From NCBI GenBank assembly GCA_945861165.1, contig CAMATO010000005.1, positions 1-25,322 of the forward strand: a DNA stretch of 25,322 nt, read 5' to 3'. A model generated the notes under the pieces. The model was not told the DNA's origin. It did no database searches and worked only from the letters and a program-made list of their open reading frames with translations. Origin of the DNA: Bifidobacterium breve (lineage in GTDB: Bacteria; Actinomycetota; Actinomycetes; S36-B12; UBA5976). Positions 1 through 7,243 of this stretch are shown piece by piece; the stretch's first letter is position 1; each line of letters begins with the position of its first letter. The translations under genes were made by a program, and so were the position numbers.

Positions 1-171
1 AATGATCGTTATTCAACTCGTATGCCAATTTTAGCATTTACCTGGTTGTTTGTTTTCACAATTTATTGTGCCAGATTTTTAGTAGAAAACTTAACTTACT
101 TTCTTACCTCACTTATTGTGATGGCCTACATAATTGTTGCTTTCATCTACAAAACAATTAAAGGCGACTAA
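1..171 (+). CDS. C-terminal fragment of an integral membrane protein (5' end outside window)
   Basis: The reading frame is open from base 1 and ends at TAA 169-171, giving 56 residues. Two hydrophobic segments are visible (around ILAFTWLFVFTIYCARFL and LTSLIVMAYIIVAFIY), followed by a short basic tail, so this is the end of a polytopic membrane protein. The stop codon abuts the ATG of the next gene (TAAATG), which implies co-translation with the GT2-like protein and the carotenoid genes. A carotenoid-modifying membrane enzyme is plausible from context, for example a UbiA-type lycopene elongase or a CruF-type hydratase. The fragment contains no motif that decides between them, so the function is not assigned. 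Confidence 0.6.
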   Translation, partial: NDRYSTRMPILAFTWLFVFTIYCARFLVENLTYFLTSLIVMAYIIVAFIYKTIKGD

Positions 172-1053
172 ATGAGTGATGAAGAAAAAGAATCAAGCGG
201 ATTAGGCTTCTTGCTTGCTTTAGGTGGCGCAGCTGCAGCAATTTATACGGCTTATAAAGTTTTTAGCAAATCTGAAGTTGCAGAAATAAAATTAAAGAAT
301 GTGGCCTCAACTGTTAACGGCAGAGTTTCCATTCTTATTCCGGCGCATTTTGAAGATGCCACCTCAACTCTTCGTGAGGTAAAAGATCAACAACATTTGA
401 CTAATTTTGATGTTTTAGCCCTTGAAGATAAGGGTCACGAATCAGATAAACCAGAATCTTGGACTATTAAAGCTTGGGGTTGTCAAAGAATTGCTTTTAA
501 AGCAACGGGTGAATATCTAGTATTTATTGAACCAGGAATTAAACTAACTCCTGATGCCGTTGCTTTAAGTATTAATTGTTTACAAGAAAACAATCTAGAT
601 GCACTTTTGGTTCAACCAAGTATTTTAAATAAAACAGAGCCAGTGGTTATCGCAAAATTCTTATTAACTTTACCAACTCCACTGAATGAAAATGAAGGTA
701 CAAATATTGATGCTGGGTTCTTAGTTATTAACAGAAATGCCTATAGCGCCATGGCTGGTCACACTAGAGTTGCTAATGAAAAATTTGAAGGCGGAGCTTG
801 GGTTAAAGAATTAACTGCCACCGGTTTTAGTGTTGGAGTAGTTGATGGCAGTGGAGTCGCATCCAAGCTGGCAAGTATTGAGTTACCAGAAATTGACGAA
901 GATTTTGCAGTTAGAGCAGGAACTTTTCTGGGAACATATCTTCTCCCAGCAGTAGCAATCTTGGGTGGCAGATCCTCTTTTAAACAATTCTTAGGCTCCC
1001 TTGGTCTCATAGCCAACATCGCAACTGTTATCAAATCTCGAAGAATCCGATAA
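172..1053 (+). CDS. GT2-like (GT-A fold) membrane-associated glycosyltransferase of the carotenoid cluster, possibly degenerate
   Basis: This 293-residue protein has a hydrophobic N-terminal segment (about residues 10-30), then a GT2-like core. The core starts with RVSILIPAHFED (about residues 51-62), typical of the first strand of GT-A glycosyltransferases. It continues with a Lys/Trp/Gly-containing stretch (KAWGCQRIAFKATGEYLVFIE) resembling the region before the metal-binding DxD. At the DxD position the sequence reads EPG, so the usual metal-binding aspartates are not evident. A hydrophobic C-terminal segment (about 245-285) ends in a basic tail. Its position directly before crtE suggests a role in carotenoid glycosylation, as in CruG/CrtQ-like enzymes, but this is inference. 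It could also be a catalytically reduced or scaffold relative. The start abuts the upstream stop codon, supporting an operon. Confidence 0.65.
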   Translation: MSDEEKESSGLGFLLALGGAAAAIYTAYKVFSKSEVAEIKLKNVASTVNGRVSILIPAHFEDATSTLREVKDQQHLTNFDVLALEDKGHESDKPESWTIKAWGCQRIAFKATGEYLVFIEPGIKLTPDAVALSINCLQENNLDALLVQPSILNKTEPVVIAKFLLTLPTPLNENEGTNIDAGFLVINRNAYSAMAGHTRVANEKFEGGAWVKELTATGFSVGVVDGSGVASKLASIELPEIDEDFAVRAGTFLGTYLLPAVAILGGRSSFKQFLGSLGLIANIATVIKSRRIR

Positions 1054-1066
1054 TCTCTTTTCACCC

Positions 1067-2116
1067 ATGAATGCTTTAGAGATACGCCCTCGCGTTCAAG
1101 AATGCCTTGATGAATTCATCAAGCAACAAAGACCAATTCTAAATAAAGTTTCACCTTCACTTGATCCGTTAGCAGATTTTGCACACGAGTTTTTGTCTGG
1201 TGGAAAAAGATTAAGAGCAGCATTTTGTTATTGGGGATACATCGGTGCTGGTGGTGATGATTCTTCAGAAATAATTTGTGCTTCCACTGCGTTAGAGCTT
1301 TTGCAAGGTTGTGCTCTTGTTCATGATGATGTGATGGATGCATCTGACACCAGACGCGGCAAACCATCTATTCATAAAAGATTTGAAACAATGCATCAAG
1401 AATCCAAGTGGTTAGGTGACAAAAAACAATTTGGTGGTGGTGGTGCAATTTTATTAGGTGATTTGCTACTTTCCTGGGCTGATGAAATGTTAATGAATTC
1501 AGGATTACCTACGGCTGATTTGTTTAGAGGTAAAAAGATTTATGATCTGATGAGAACAGAATTAATGGCAGGACAATATCTAGATATTTTTGAACAAGCC
1601 CGTGGTGGTGGTTCAATTGAAAATGCTTTGAATGTGATCAGATTCAAATCTGCCAAATACACAATAGAAAGACCTCTTCATTTAGGTGGATCACTTGCCA
1701 CAGATAACAAACAAATTTTGCAAACTTACACAGATTACGGACTTCCCCTTGGTGAAGCTTTCCAATTAAGAGATGACGTTTTGGGAGTATTTGGTGATCC
1801 TGCTGAAACTGGGAAACCAGCCGGAGATGATTTAAGAGAAGGCAAAAGAACAGTTCTAATTGAAATGACTTATCAAAAAGCTAACGCTGCTCAAAAAAGT
1901 GAATTGGATAAACATTTTGGTAAAGATTTAGATGACCAGGGTGTGGCCCTGTTAAGGGAAGTAGTCACTGCCACAGGAGCACTAACTGAAGTGGAAACCA
2001 TGATTTCCTCACTTTTGGACCAATCCCAACAGGCTTTGACTGAGGCAAATATCACAGTTCAGGCTAAAGAAGCATTTTCCGAGTTGGCACTTGCCGCAAC
2101 TTCTAGAAGAGTATGA
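1067..2116 (+). CDS. crtE: Geranylgeranyl diphosphate synthase (polyprenyl synthetase)
   Basis: A 349-residue trans-isoprenyl diphosphate synthase. The first aspartate-rich motif reads HDDVMDASDTRRG (about residues 84-97, DDxxD form). The second reads LRDDVLGVFGDP followed by KPAGDD (about 233-255). An N-terminal SGGKRLRAAF supplies the IPP-binding GKR. It condenses IPP with allylic diphosphates in the cytoplasm to form GGPP, the precursor of phytoene. C20 product length is inferred from the position directly before crtI and crtB; farnesyl or longer products cannot be excluded from sequence alone. The start lies 13 bases after the previous gene and has no clear Shine-Dalgarno sequence. The 3' end overlaps crtI by four bases (ATGA), indicating translational coupling. 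Confidence 0.93.
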   Translation: MNALEIRPRVQECLDEFIKQQRPILNKVSPSLDPLADFAHEFLSGGKRLRAAFCYWGYIGAGGDDSSEIICASTALELLQGCALVHDDVMDASDTRRGKPSIHKRFETMHQESKWLGDKKQFGGGGAILLGDLLLSWADEMLMNSGLPTADLFRGKKIYDLMRTELMAGQYLDIFEQARGGGSIENALNVIRFKSAKYTIERPLHLGGSLATDNKQILQTYTDYGLPLGEAFQLRDDVLGVFGDPAETGKPAGDDLREGKRTVLIEMTYQKANAAQKSELDKHFGKDLDDQGVALLREVVTATGALTEVETMISSLLDQSQQALTEANITVQAKEAFSELALAATSRRV

Positions 2117-3660
2117 CCATGGCTTATTCACCAACCAGATTGATTCCCGGTCGCATGCGCACCGTTAAAGGACCAACAGATCATGTGGTCATTGTCGGTG
2201 CAGGTTTAGCAGGTTTATCAACTGCACTTCGTTTAGCTGGTAAGGGAAGAAAAGTAACAGTTATTGAAAAAGAGTCAGTGCCGGGTGGGCGAAATGGTTT
2301 ATTAGTAAAAGATGGTTACCACTTTGATACCGGTCCATCTGTTTTAACAATGCCAGATTTAATTGCTGATGCCTTTGACTGTGTTGGCGAAAATATGCAC
2401 GACTGGTTAGATTTACAGCCAGTTGCACCGCTTTATCGTGCTTACTATCACGACGGTTCTCAATTAGATGTGCACGCTAATCCGCAAAGAATGGCGCAAG
2501 AAATTGAAGAAGTAATCGGTGCTGATGAAGCCAAAGGTTACTTAAAATACGTTGATTTTGTGTCCAAACTTTATCAATATGAAATGAAAGATTTCATTGA
2601 TAGAAATATTGACTCTCCCCTAAATCTGCTTACCCCAAATCTGGCAAAACTAGTTGCCTTAGGTGGTTTTAGGAAACTTGCACCGAAAGCTCAACAATAT
2701 TTAAAAGACTTCAGAACTGAAAGAGTTTATTCTTTCCAAGCAATGTATGCAGGGTTATCTCCTTATCAAGCTTTAGCAATTTATGGCGTTATTGCTTATA
2801 TGGATTCTGTTGCAGGAGTTTTCTTTCCTAAAGGTGGCATGCATGCAATTCCTCGCGCCTTAGCAGCAGCAGCCACAAAACATGGTGTGGAATTTAAATA
2901 CAACACCGAAGTTACCAAGGTTGAAAAAAGTGGTAATCGAGCCACAGCTGTAATCACAAAAACTGGGGAAAGAATTGCTGCTGATGTGGTTGTTCTTAAT
3001 CCTGATCTTCCAGTTGCTTACGAAAACTTATTGGGCGAAGTACCTTGGTCTGTGAAAAGACTGAAATATTCCCCTTCAGCAATGGTTCTATTAGCAGGAA
3101 GTAAAAAGAAATATCCTAAAATTGCTCATCACAATATCCATTTCGGTAAAGACTGGAAAGGTGTTTTTGATGATCTAATTGAAAAGAAACAATTTATGCA
3201 AGACCCAAGTCTGTTAGTCACTAACTCAACTCTTTCAGATCCAACATTGGCACCTAAGGGCAAAGAAATTTATTACATATTGTTCCCAACTCCAAACACT
3301 GATTCAAATATTGATTGGGTTAAAGAAACCCCTAGATATAGAGATGAAATGGTTCGCGTCTTAGAAGAACGTGGCTATGAAGGTTTTGGTGAAAATATTG
3401 AAGTTGAGAGTGTGACCGGACCATTGGAATGGGAACAACAAGGTATGAAAAATGGTGCACCTTTTGCTTCAGCACACACTTTCTTACAAACAGGTCCGTT
3501 TAGACCAGGAAATATGTGGGGTGAAAACGTGGTCTTTGCAGGATCTGGAACTCAACCTGGTGTTGGTGTTCCTATGGTATTAATTAGTGGTCGCCTAGCC
3601 GCTGAAAGAATTTTAGGTAAGGATAAGAATTACCAATCTAGATCAAACAGAAAATACTAA
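2113..3660 (+). CDS. crtI: Phytoene desaturase (phytoene dehydrogenase, CrtI family)
   Basis: A 515-residue FAD-dependent desaturase. The dinucleotide-binding motif VVIVGAGLAGLSTALRL sits at about residues 26-42. It is followed by IEKESVPGGRNG and then FDTGPSVLTMPDLI, a signature of bacterial CrtI. The C-terminal FAD motif (GSGTQPGVGVPMVLISGRLAA) lies at about residues 477-497. The enzyme introduces double bonds into phytoene, giving neurosporene or lycopene; the number of steps cannot be read from sequence. Its start overlaps the crtE stop by four bases (ATGA); a second in-frame ATG lies at 2119. Length fits the family (about 490-520 residues). The gene is followed at once by crtB, making a crtE-crtI-crtB operon. 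Confidence 0.95.
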   Translation: MTMAYSPTRLIPGRMRTVKGPTDHVVIVGAGLAGLSTALRLAGKGRKVTVIEKESVPGGRNGLLVKDGYHFDTGPSVLTMPDLIADAFDCVGENMHDWLDLQPVAPLYRAYYHDGSQLDVHANPQRMAQEIEEVIGADEAKGYLKYVDFVSKLYQYEMKDFIDRNIDSPLNLLTPNLAKLVALGGFRKLAPKAQQYLKDFRTERVYSFQAMYAGLSPYQALAIYGVIAYMDSVAGVFFPKGGMHAIPRALAAAATKHGVEFKYNTEVTKVEKSGNRATAVITKTGERIAADVVVLNPDLPVAYENLLGEVPWSVKRLKYSPSAMVLLAGSKKKYPKIAHHNIHFGKDWKGVFDDLIEKKQFMQDPSLLVTNSTLSDPTLAPKGKEIYYILFPTPNTDSNIDWVKETPRYRDEMVRVLEERGYEGFGENIEVESVTGPLEWEQQGMKNGAPFASAHTFLQTGPFRPGNMWGENVVFAGSGTQPGVGVPMVLISGRLAAERILGKDKNYQSRSNRKY

Positions 3661-3662
3661 TT

Positions 3663-4613
3663 GTGTCCAAACGTGAACTTGTTTCTTCAGGTATCACAGA
3701 TCTTGAGATGCAGGAATCTTATGAAAGATGTAGAAAACTTAACTCCAAACATGGCAAAACATATTATTTAGCAACCTTGTTGCTGCCGCCTGGAAAAAGA
3801 CCTTATGTTCATGCACTTTATGGTTTTGCTCGCTACGCAGATGAAATAGTTGATGATTTATCAAGCACCTTAACCGACCAGGAAAAATCTGATTGGTTAG
3901 TTAATTGGGGTAATAATTTCCTGAGAGATCTTAAACGCGGTAAATCAGATGATCCCATTTGTAAAGCAGTAGTTGACACAGTTAACCGCTGGGAGATTCC
4001 TAGTGAATTATTTGAAGCTTTTCTTCATTCCATGCGCATGGATTTAACAGTTACGCAGTATCAAACGTTTCAAGATCTCCACGAATATGTTTATGGATCT
4101 GCAGCAGTAATTGGCTTACAAATGGTTCCTATTCTGGAACCAACATCTCAAATTGCCTATGAAAGAGCCCAAGACTTAGGAATAGCGTTTCAATTAGCAA
4201 ACTTTGTTAGAGATGTTTCCGAAGACTTAACAAGAGGAAGAATTTATCTTCCCATGGAAGAACTAGCTAAATTTGGTGTTGATAGGGCTTATCTACAAAG
4301 AAGAGTTGCTGATAAGAATGTGAAAGATGCTTTAAAGTTTCAAATTCAAAGAGTAAAACAATTGGAAGAAAAATCTAGATCAGGAATAGAGTTTCTTCAT
4401 CCCTCCTCAAGACCTTGTATTGAGGCAGCTCGAATTCTTTACTGCGGCATAGTTGATGCGGTTGAAGCAATTGATTACGAAGTTTTCAAGAAACGTGCCA
4501 AAGTTTCAACTTCTCAGAGATTAAAAGTTGCGATACCTGCTTGGTATCAAGGAGTTAAAGCTAGAAAAGAATTTGGGCAAGGACACGTTCAAGGTATAGC
4601 TAAAGTTAGCTAA
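3663..4613 (+). CDS. crtB: Phytoene synthase (squalene/phytoene synthase family)
   Basis: This 316-residue protein carries both aspartate-rich substrate-Mg motifs of phytoene synthases: RYADEIVDD (about residues 57-65) and NFVRDVSEDLTRGRIYLP (about 180-197). It joins two GGPP molecules head to head to give phytoene, the first committed carotenoid. The start is GTG, two bases after the crtI stop codon, so it is probably translationally coupled. The gene is the last of the + strand carotenoid run and converges on the lycopene cyclase genes with only 37 bases between stop codons. Confidence 0.95.
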   Translation: MSKRELVSSGITDLEMQESYERCRKLNSKHGKTYYLATLLLPPGKRPYVHALYGFARYADEIVDDLSSTLTDQEKSDWLVNWGNNFLRDLKRGKSDDPICKAVVDTVNRWEIPSELFEAFLHSMRMDLTVTQYQTFQDLHEYVYGSAAVIGLQMVPILEPTSQIAYERAQDLGIAFQLANFVRDVSEDLTRGRIYLPMEELAKFGVDRAYLQRRVADKNVKDALKFQIQRVKQLEEKSRSGIEFLHPSSRPCIEAARILYCGIVDAVEAIDYEVFKKRAKVSTSQRLKVAIPAWYQGVKARKEFGQGHVQGIAKVS

Positions 4614-4637
4614 CTTATTTATTAGTTCCCTACCATC

Positions 4638-4649
4638 GGCCTTTAGGCC
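4638..4649. terminator. Short GC hairpin between convergent crtB and lycopene cyclase gene (weak terminator candidate)
   Basis: The inverted repeat GGCC-TTTA-GGCC lies in the 37-base gap between the convergent stop codons. The stem is only 4 bp (5 if the loop shrinks) and no T-tract follows on either strand, so it is a poor intrinsic terminator. It is listed because nothing else in the gap could end transcription. Confidence 0.2.
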
Positions 4650-4650
4650 A

Positions 4651-5019
4651 CTATTTAGGCGGTAATCCAGAATAGGGTTTTCTTTGAATATTTTTTTTAC
4701 CTAACCAAATCCAAATTGAGATAGAAAATAAGATCATGGAGAAACCAAAAAACACATCTTCAACTGGGGCGTAAAAAAGTCTGCCATCACCAATTAGTGG
4801 TGGGGTTTTGGTGGTGTAGTCTCCCCCAATTATTGCAAAATCGTTGTATCTAACGATTAATAACTTTGTTAATATGCCATTGGTGACAAATTGAAAAAAT
4901 AACATAATAAAATAGCTTAACCAAAACATTTTCAACTTTAATACTCTTGTACGTAAAATATACAAGTCAGTTAAAACAGCAACCAAGCAATAAATTATGC
5001 CAATTTGAATATAGGTCAT
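4651..5019 (-). CDS. Lycopene cyclase, second subunit (CrtYd/CrtYf-type lycopene cyclase domain)
   Basis: A 122-residue membrane protein with three or four hydrophobic segments. The motif FYAPVEDVFFGF (about residues 81-92), preceded by FQFVTNGILTKLLIVRY, is the conserved P-x-E-D signature of the split lycopene cyclase domain. It would act with the product of the adjacent gene as a heterodimer, converting linear lycopene (or a C50 derivative) into a cyclic carotenoid. In actinobacteria these pairs are called crtYc/Yd, crtYe/Yf or crtYg/Yh according to product (beta-, epsilon- or gamma-rings); the product cannot be decided here, so no symbol is given. The ATG overlaps the upstream stop codon (ATGA), indicating coupled translation. 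Confidence 0.85.
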   Translation of the reverse strand: MTYIQIGIIYCLVAVLTDLYILRTRVLKLKMFWLSYFIMLFFQFVTNGILTKLLIVRYNDFAIIGGDYTTKTPPLIGDGRLFYAPVEDVFFGFSMILFSISIWIWLGKKNIQRKPYSGLPPK

Positions 5020-5345
5020 TTCTCATCACCTGCTGGTTCTTGTTTGACAGATCTAACCGCCTCAAATGATAAAAGTGCAGCCATTGGCACAATTATGAAG
5101 AAAAGTAATTCCTCCAGTGGTAAAAATCCCCATAGTATAATTCCTGAGGTTCTAGTTTCATCAAAGAACCAATGATTATTTGTAATTGCGTAATAGTCCC
5201 AAATAACATAAAGCACTACTACCGGAATTAGTGTCAAAACTAATCGTTTAAGTTTGCGAAGTACTCTTTCTTGTAAAAATATTTCTAACCAAATGGTTCC
5301 AAACAAAATAAATGCTAAAACGCCTATATAGGAATAACGGATCAC
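5016..5345 (-). CDS. Lycopene cyclase, first subunit (CrtYc/CrtYe-type lycopene cyclase domain)
   Basis: A 109-residue membrane protein with about three transmembrane segments. It contains IWDYYAITNNHWFF (about residues 48-61) and GFLPLEELLFF (about 73-83), the W-D and P-L-E-E motifs of the first half of split lycopene cyclases. It pairs with the downstream protein, whose ATG overlaps its stop codon. The GTG start is preceded by TAGGA eight bases upstream. That Shine-Dalgarno sequence overlaps the end of the secreted Rpf-like gene, so the three genes are probably read from one transcript. If the organism makes retinal for a rhodopsin, a beta-cyclase would be expected, but no rhodopsin gene lies in the window. 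Confidence 0.85.
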   Translation of the reverse strand: MIRYSYIGVLAFILFGTIWLEIFLQERVLRKLKRLVLTLIPVVVLYVIWDYYAITNNHWFFDETRTSGIILWGFLPLEELLFFIIVPMAALLSFEAVRSVKQEPAGDEK

Positions 5346-5358
5346 AAAAATATTCCTA

Positions 5359-6189
5359 TCAATAAGCCCAAGGGGCCCATCCGCGTACTATCCAACCGTT
5401 GTAGGCAACCAGGTCTTGATCACGACAACTTGCTTGATCTGGTTTAGCAGCGAACTGTTTTCCTCCATAGGTCTTCCAAAAAGAGGGACTCATTTGCCAG
5501 CGTCCACGGTATTTGCCACTTCGACCGACAGCTTTGCAGTTACGGTGAGACTCTTTCATCGAGATATAGCGAGCAAATGCACTTGTGCGCCACACTTCAA
5601 AAGGAATAATTTCGCGAGCGCCTCGATAAAGCCTGGCATCTTCCGACAAAGTTAAGTCACCGGCATATCGGGCAATAATTTTCTTTTTGGCCTTAGACAA
5701 CTTCACAACTTTGGTCTTCTTACCTCTTTCAATTGTTCGGGAAGCGTTTTCGGCCAAGATCGCAGCCATCGCTGGATCCACGGCCACTGGTTGAGCAGGA
5801 ACTTGAGCGGCTATTTTTTCTGTGGCTCTTTGTTCGGTTAGTGCTTCAAATATTTTGGTCCAACCAATTTTTCCCAATGAGGTGCCATCATCTGAGTCAC
5901 CTAGGTCTTTATAAAAAGTGGAGATCGCTTTGGTCGTTGAGGGTCCGTATTTGCCATTTGCTGAAGTTATGTCATAGCCAAGCTCAATCAAGGCTTCTTG
6001 AACCTTTTTCACACTCGAGTTTTCTTGCCCGGAGCTAAGTTTGGTTTTACCTGGATAATCAGGAACTTCCATCACGATGACTAACGAAGCCGGTGTTGCT
6101 TGAGCAGCAGTTTGCAAGTTAGTTGATAACAACGCTAATAAACCAGCCAATATAACTGGTCGGACAAAGCGTGCTGAAAAAGTAAGCAT
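5359..6189 (-). CDS. Secreted peptidoglycan-binding protein with C-terminal Rpf/transglycosylase-like domain
   Basis: A 276-residue protein. Residues 1-31 form a signal peptide (basic, then hydrophobic, ending near TAAQA). Residues about 54-115 match a PG_binding_1 domain (VKKVQEALIELGYD, then GKYGPSTTKAISTF). After a charged linker (about 150-180), residues 200-276 resemble the resuscitation-promoting factor fold: KES with candidate catalytic Glu213, GKYRGRWQMSPSFWKTYGG, and a closing GW-x-PW. Cysteines 218 and 255 could form a disulfide. It probably binds and cleaves peptidoglycan outside the cell, remodelling the wall or promoting growth. Domain order (PG binding before Rpf-like) and the Glu context differ from classic Rpf (CESGGNW), so activity is inferred. 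It lies 13 bases before the lycopene cyclase genes. Confidence 0.8.
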   Translation of the reverse strand: MLTFSARFVRPVILAGLLALLSTNLQTAAQATPASLVIVMEVPDYPGKTKLSSGQENSSVKKVQEALIELGYDITSANGKYGPSTTKAISTFYKDLGDSDDGTSLGKIGWTKIFEALTEQRATEKIAAQVPAQPVAVDPAMAAILAENASRTIERGKKTKVVKLSKAKKKIIARYAGDLTLSEDARLYRGAREIIPFEVWRTSAFARYISMKESHRNCKAVGRSGKYRGRWQMSPSFWKTYGGKQFAAKPDQASCRDQDLVAYNGWIVRGWAPWAY

Positions 6190-6195
6190 CCTTTG

Positions 6196-6201
6196 AGGCT
6201 A
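6196..6201 (-). promoter_or_regulatory. Candidate -10 (TAGCCT) for the Rpf-like gene, leaderless spacing
   Basis: Read on the - strand, TAGCCT lies 6 nt before the ATG at 6189. That is the spacing expected for a leaderless transcript and recurs elsewhere in the window. The AAAGG immediately before the ATG is too close to act as a standard ribosome-binding site. No convincing -35 was found. Confidence 0.25.
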
Positions 6202-6220
6202 CAACACTTGGGTTAACAGG

Positions 6221-6235
6221 GCTAACTGTGTTAGC
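6221..6235. repeat. Inverted repeat GCTAAC-TGT-GTTAGC at the end of the methyltransferase gene
   Basis: A perfect 6-bp inverted repeat with a 3-nt loop overlaps the stop codon of the upstream methyltransferase gene and lies about 30 bases before the Rpf-like gene. It has no T-tract, so it could be a weak terminator, an mRNA end-stabilising hairpin or an operator. Confidence 0.35.
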
Positions 6236-6743
6236 GCAAGTTGTGGAAACCTTCATGTGTTAATAACGCTTCTTTTAGTGTCACTCCAAACGCATAGTTC
6301 CCAATAGTCCCACCAGTTTTAATAACTCGATGACATGGTACAAAAGGTGCAATCAAATTCTTGGCACACGCAGATCCTGCTGCGCGAACAGCATTAATAT
6401 TGCCTGCTTTATGGGCCAGTTGTGCATAAGTGATTGTTTTTCCAGCTTTAACTTTACGTAAAGCCTTCCAACAACTTTGCCTGAATTCACCACCCAGTTG
6501 CAGTACTTGCAAATCATCAAAGGCATTTAGATCACCATCAAGCCAATCTTTAACCACACCAGTAACACCAGCTAATTTATTGTCACTCTTAAACTTTTGG
6601 CCATTAAATTGATCAGGAAGTTGCTTAATTAATTTAGACAAAGGTTTAAATCCAGCAGCAACAACAGTAGGAACATCAGTAACATCCACCACAGTTGCTA
6701 TTTTGCCCCAAGGGGTAGGAATTTCGTGTGTTAACAATTTCAT
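6231..6743 (-). CDS. ogt: Methylated-DNA--[protein]-cysteine S-methyltransferase
   Basis: A 170-residue suicide DNA repair protein that would transfer the alkyl group of O6-alkylguanine to its own cysteine. The active-site motif PCHRVI is present with acceptor Cys137. It is followed by GGTIGNYAFGVTLKEALL and a C-terminal E-G-F, as in the family. The recognition-helix region reads ITYAQLAHKAGNINAVRAAGSA (about residues 104-125). Length fits the Ogt/Ada-C class (about 160-180). The ATG directly abuts the stop codon of the LytR_C gene (TAAATG), so it is probably translated from the same message and need not have its own promoter. No Ada-type regulatory domain is fused. Confidence 0.92.
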   Translation of the reverse strand: MKLLTHEIPTPWGKIATVVDVTDVPTVVAAGFKPLSKLIKQLPDQFNGQKFKSDNKLAGVTGVVKDWLDGDLNAFDDLQVLQLGGEFRQSCWKALRKVKAGKTITYAQLAHKAGNINAVRAAGSACAKNLIAPFVPCHRVIKTGGTIGNYAFGVTLKEALLTHEGFHNLR

Positions 6744-7217
6744 TTACGGCTGAGTAGAGGTGTCTTCAATTTGTTCAGGAAATGGTTCCGGTAAGTCATA
6801 GCCAGTGATGATGGTGGCAAACTCATCAGCTTCGAAAGCAGGATATGGAGTTAGTTTTTGAATACCGGCTACTTGCGCTAATTTAGTGGCTGCTTCGATG
6901 GCATCTGGTCGATACAACAGTTCACTGGTATCCACATTTCTTGTCTTGTAGTTATCTATTTTGGTCACGAAAACACCAAAAGTTTCTAAACGAGAAGCAA
7001 GTCTTGTCCCTAAACCAGTTCGGTTAGTGCCATTAAGAATGGTTACCACCATTCTGTCCAAGGTCACAACTCCCTCATCTGCTGTGGCAGTTGGTTGGGG
7101 ATTAAGTATGGCCTCAATTCGATTTGCTCGATAATTTGCCAAAGTAGTACTGGCAATAACACTGAGCACAACTAGTGCCAAAACTGAGAACAGAATTATT
7201 TGAGTACTTTTTTTCAT
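6744..7217 (-). CDS. Membrane-anchored LytR_C domain protein
   Basis: A 157-residue protein with one N-terminal transmembrane segment (IILFSVLALVVLSVIASTTL, about residues 8-27) and a short basic cytoplasmic tail. The rest would be extracellular. Residues about 56-140 match the LytR C-terminal domain (PF13399), starting at MVVTILNGTNRTGLGTRLASRL. In actinobacteria this domain occurs alone or fused to LytR-CpsA-Psr phosphotransferases that attach glycopolymers to peptidoglycan. Here there is no catalytic LCP domain, so it is probably an accessory cell-envelope protein; the precise role is unknown. It lies 26 bases downstream of the DAHP synthase gene and abuts the methyltransferase gene, within a - strand operon. 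Confidence 0.75.
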   Translation of the reverse strand: MKKSTQIILFSVLALVVLSVIASTTLANYRANRIEAILNPQPTATADEGVVTLDRMVVTILNGTNRTGLGTRLASRLETFGVFVTKIDNYKTRNVDTSELLYRPDAIEAATKLAQVAGIQKLTPYPAFEADEFATIITGYDLPEPFPEQIEDTSTQP

Positions 7218-7243
7218 CTGGCTACTAACCTACTTCAGTTTTG

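Noticed and set aside
759..1064. 101-residue open frame on the - strand over the GT2-like gene end
   Set aside because: Composition is of a shadow frame, with no motif or ribosome-binding site, opposite a frame continuous with the crt operon.
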